Source: CAWGMT01 sp963823675 | Lineage (GTDB): Bacteria > Planctomycetota > Planctomycetia > Isosphaerales > Isosphaeraceae | Direction of reading: 5' to 3' | DNA length: 29,082 nucleotides | Assembly: GCA_963823675.1 (NCBI GenBank) | Contig: CAWGMT010000017.1 | Span: forward strand, 1 to 29,082 | Shown: in pieces, positions 28,328 through 29,082 of the stretch | How the letters are laid out: each line of letters starts with the position of its first letter | Numbering within the stretch: the stretch's first letter is position 1 | Notes under the pieces: generated by a model | Database searches by the model: none | Seen by the model: the letters and a program-made list of their open reading frames with translations, nothing else | Told to the model about the DNA's origin: nothing | Made by a program: the position numbers and the translations under genes

Positions 28328-29082
28328 CAAGGAGCCACCAGATGGGGCAGTGGCCTATCCTCTCATCGTCGTGATTCTCCACGCCGTCTGGGCAGTTGAA
28401 AGGAGCATCCCGTCGTGCATCCCAGGCCACGGTACTCGGCACATACATGCCATACTTGTGCCTCCACGATGCCCATGGTTTCATCGAAATTGGCTTCGTT
28501 CGCGCATTCTCGTCGATTTCGCCAGTCCCATTCATAAGATCCCCGTGCCGCTCCACCCCGTCGAAATCGATCAGGTCTGCGCGCTCGAGACGATCGTCCA
28601 GGCCATCTCCCGACCCAACTGAGTCATCAACCCCCCCCAGCTCCGAACCAGCCCTCTGATGGGCCTCACGTCCGGAATGGGCTTCCGTGATCCTGGGAGG
28701 GCGAGGCTCCGTCCGAGCCCCCTGGGAGATTGGCTCGCCGGGCGGCTCGCCCTCAAAGGCTACAAAGGCTAGGACATGCAGTGCAATATTGACTTCGGTC
28801 ATCCGCACGGCTGGAAAAACTGAGCAAGGGCCGTCTGTTGGGTCGCTTCTTCGCAGCCAGTCGGCAGCGACTCAGAGAAGTAGCCCAGCGTCTGGGCCTG
28901 CACCGCGTGCCGAACCTGGGCGGATGCCCAGCTACGTAAGCGGCACGAAGTCCCGACCGGAACCCAATGGGCCCTGAGCGGGTGATCCCCTGCCGCACCA
29001 CGGACATAGCGAACCTCTGGCGACGTTGCTCTGCGCGCGGAATCCGAGAATTCTGAGCACATTCGGCGATCGGGACCGATTC
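28328..29082. other. Terminal region without a confident gene
   Basis: The last 755 bases contain open frames on both strands, but none reads clearly as protein and none has a good start. The minus-strand frame through about 28620-28350 has partly protein-like text ('ADLIDFDGVERHGDLMNGTG', 'WASWRHKYGMYVPSTVAWD') but turns into repeat-derived sequence upstream. A short plus-strand frame at about 28793-28937 reads 'LLGRFFAASRQRLREVAQRL' before a stop and could be the end of a degraded gene. A run of eight C occurs at 28631-28638. A hairpin repeat is annotated separately. Confidence 0.4.
28697..28754. repeat. Imperfect inverted repeat (long hairpin) in intergenic DNA
   Basis: The left arm 28697-28719 and right arm 28732-28754 are 23 bases each and pair at 18 positions, around a 12-base loop. 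The outer ends are perfect: GAGGGCGAG against CTCGCCCTC, and inside them CGAGCC against GGCTCG. From memory, planctomycete genomes contain many intergenic 'gaggcgagcc' hairpins of this kind. It could act as a terminator or a REP/MITE-like unit. No transposase is beside it. Confidence 0.65.

Noticed and set aside
27338..28330. Leftward 330-codon frame opposite the alpha/beta hydrolase
   Set aside because: The plus strand has a signal peptide and a full catalytic triad; the minus frame is a shadow.
28317..28808. Leftward frame of 163 codons in the last region
   Set aside because: Its upstream half is translated from the hairpin repeat at 28697-28754, so the start and N-terminus are not credible. 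The lower half has some protein-like text but no recognised family.
28760..29082. Group II intron or transposase remnant at the right edge
   Set aside because: Some structured-looking sequence, but no recognisable domain V, reverse transcriptase or DDE motif.

Overview
The window looks like chromosomal DNA of a planctomycete, probably of the Isosphaera/Gemmata kind. The evidence is high GC, a Tat-exported Gfo/Idh/MocA protein, a Tat-exported sugar-phosphate isomerase, a sulfatase, a secreted tricorn-type protease, a zinc-ribbon/DUF4177 protein, and hairpin-rich intergenic repeats. The assignment rests on gene types recognised by eye, with no database search. No rRNA, tRNA, CRISPR array or recognisable insertion sequence was seen.

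Layout. Positions 77-6473 hold three leftward genes: a secreted protein of unknown function, a pRiA4b ORF-3-like protein, and a tricorn/S41 protease broken into at least six reading-frame segments. Positions 6792-16026 hold one tightly packed rightward operon of eight genes: a MoxR-type AAA+ ATPase, a macro-like plus TIR/nucleoside-deoxyribosyltransferase-like fusion, a helical protein with a beta-propeller-like tail, a HExxH metallopeptidase-VWA fusion, a small helical/coiled-coil protein (one apparent frameshift), a PaaK/CapK-like adenylate-forming ligase, a radical SAM protein, and a protein resembling a PLP-aminotransferase fold without the usual lysine. Positions 16005-16849 hold two leftward small genes, and 17391-18698 a CNNM/CorC-type membrane protein. 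Positions 18718-22980 hold a leftward ligase-membrane protein pair, a divergent second PaaK/CapK-like ligase, and a CDP-alcohol phosphatidyltransferase. Positions 23140-28327 hold a Gfo/Idh/MocA oxidoreductase, a repeat-filled gap, a sugar-phosphate isomerase, a sulfatase lacking its 5' part, and a secreted alpha/beta hydrolase. The last 750 bases contain a hairpin repeat and no convincing gene.

The central operon is the most interesting part. Stop-start overlaps (TAATG, 8 nt, ATGA, ATGA) join most of its genes. MoxR plus VWA plus a propeller-like partner recalls the MoxR-vWA-beta-propeller (bpX) ternary systems known from comparative genomics and proposed to act in biological conflict. The macro/TIR-like fusion would be a natural NAD- or nucleotide-directed sensor/effector. 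The ligase, radical SAM and PLP-fold-like tail suggests that a small molecule or modified product is made as part of the same system. This is inference from domains and gene order.

Single-base frame breaks are very frequent (about 20) and fall mostly outside the central operon. Across each break the protein continues convincingly in another frame, so indel errors in the sequence are the simplest explanation. Genes typed here as pseudogene are 'broken as written' and may be intact in the organism. The 5' truncation of the sulfatase is different and looks like a real junction.
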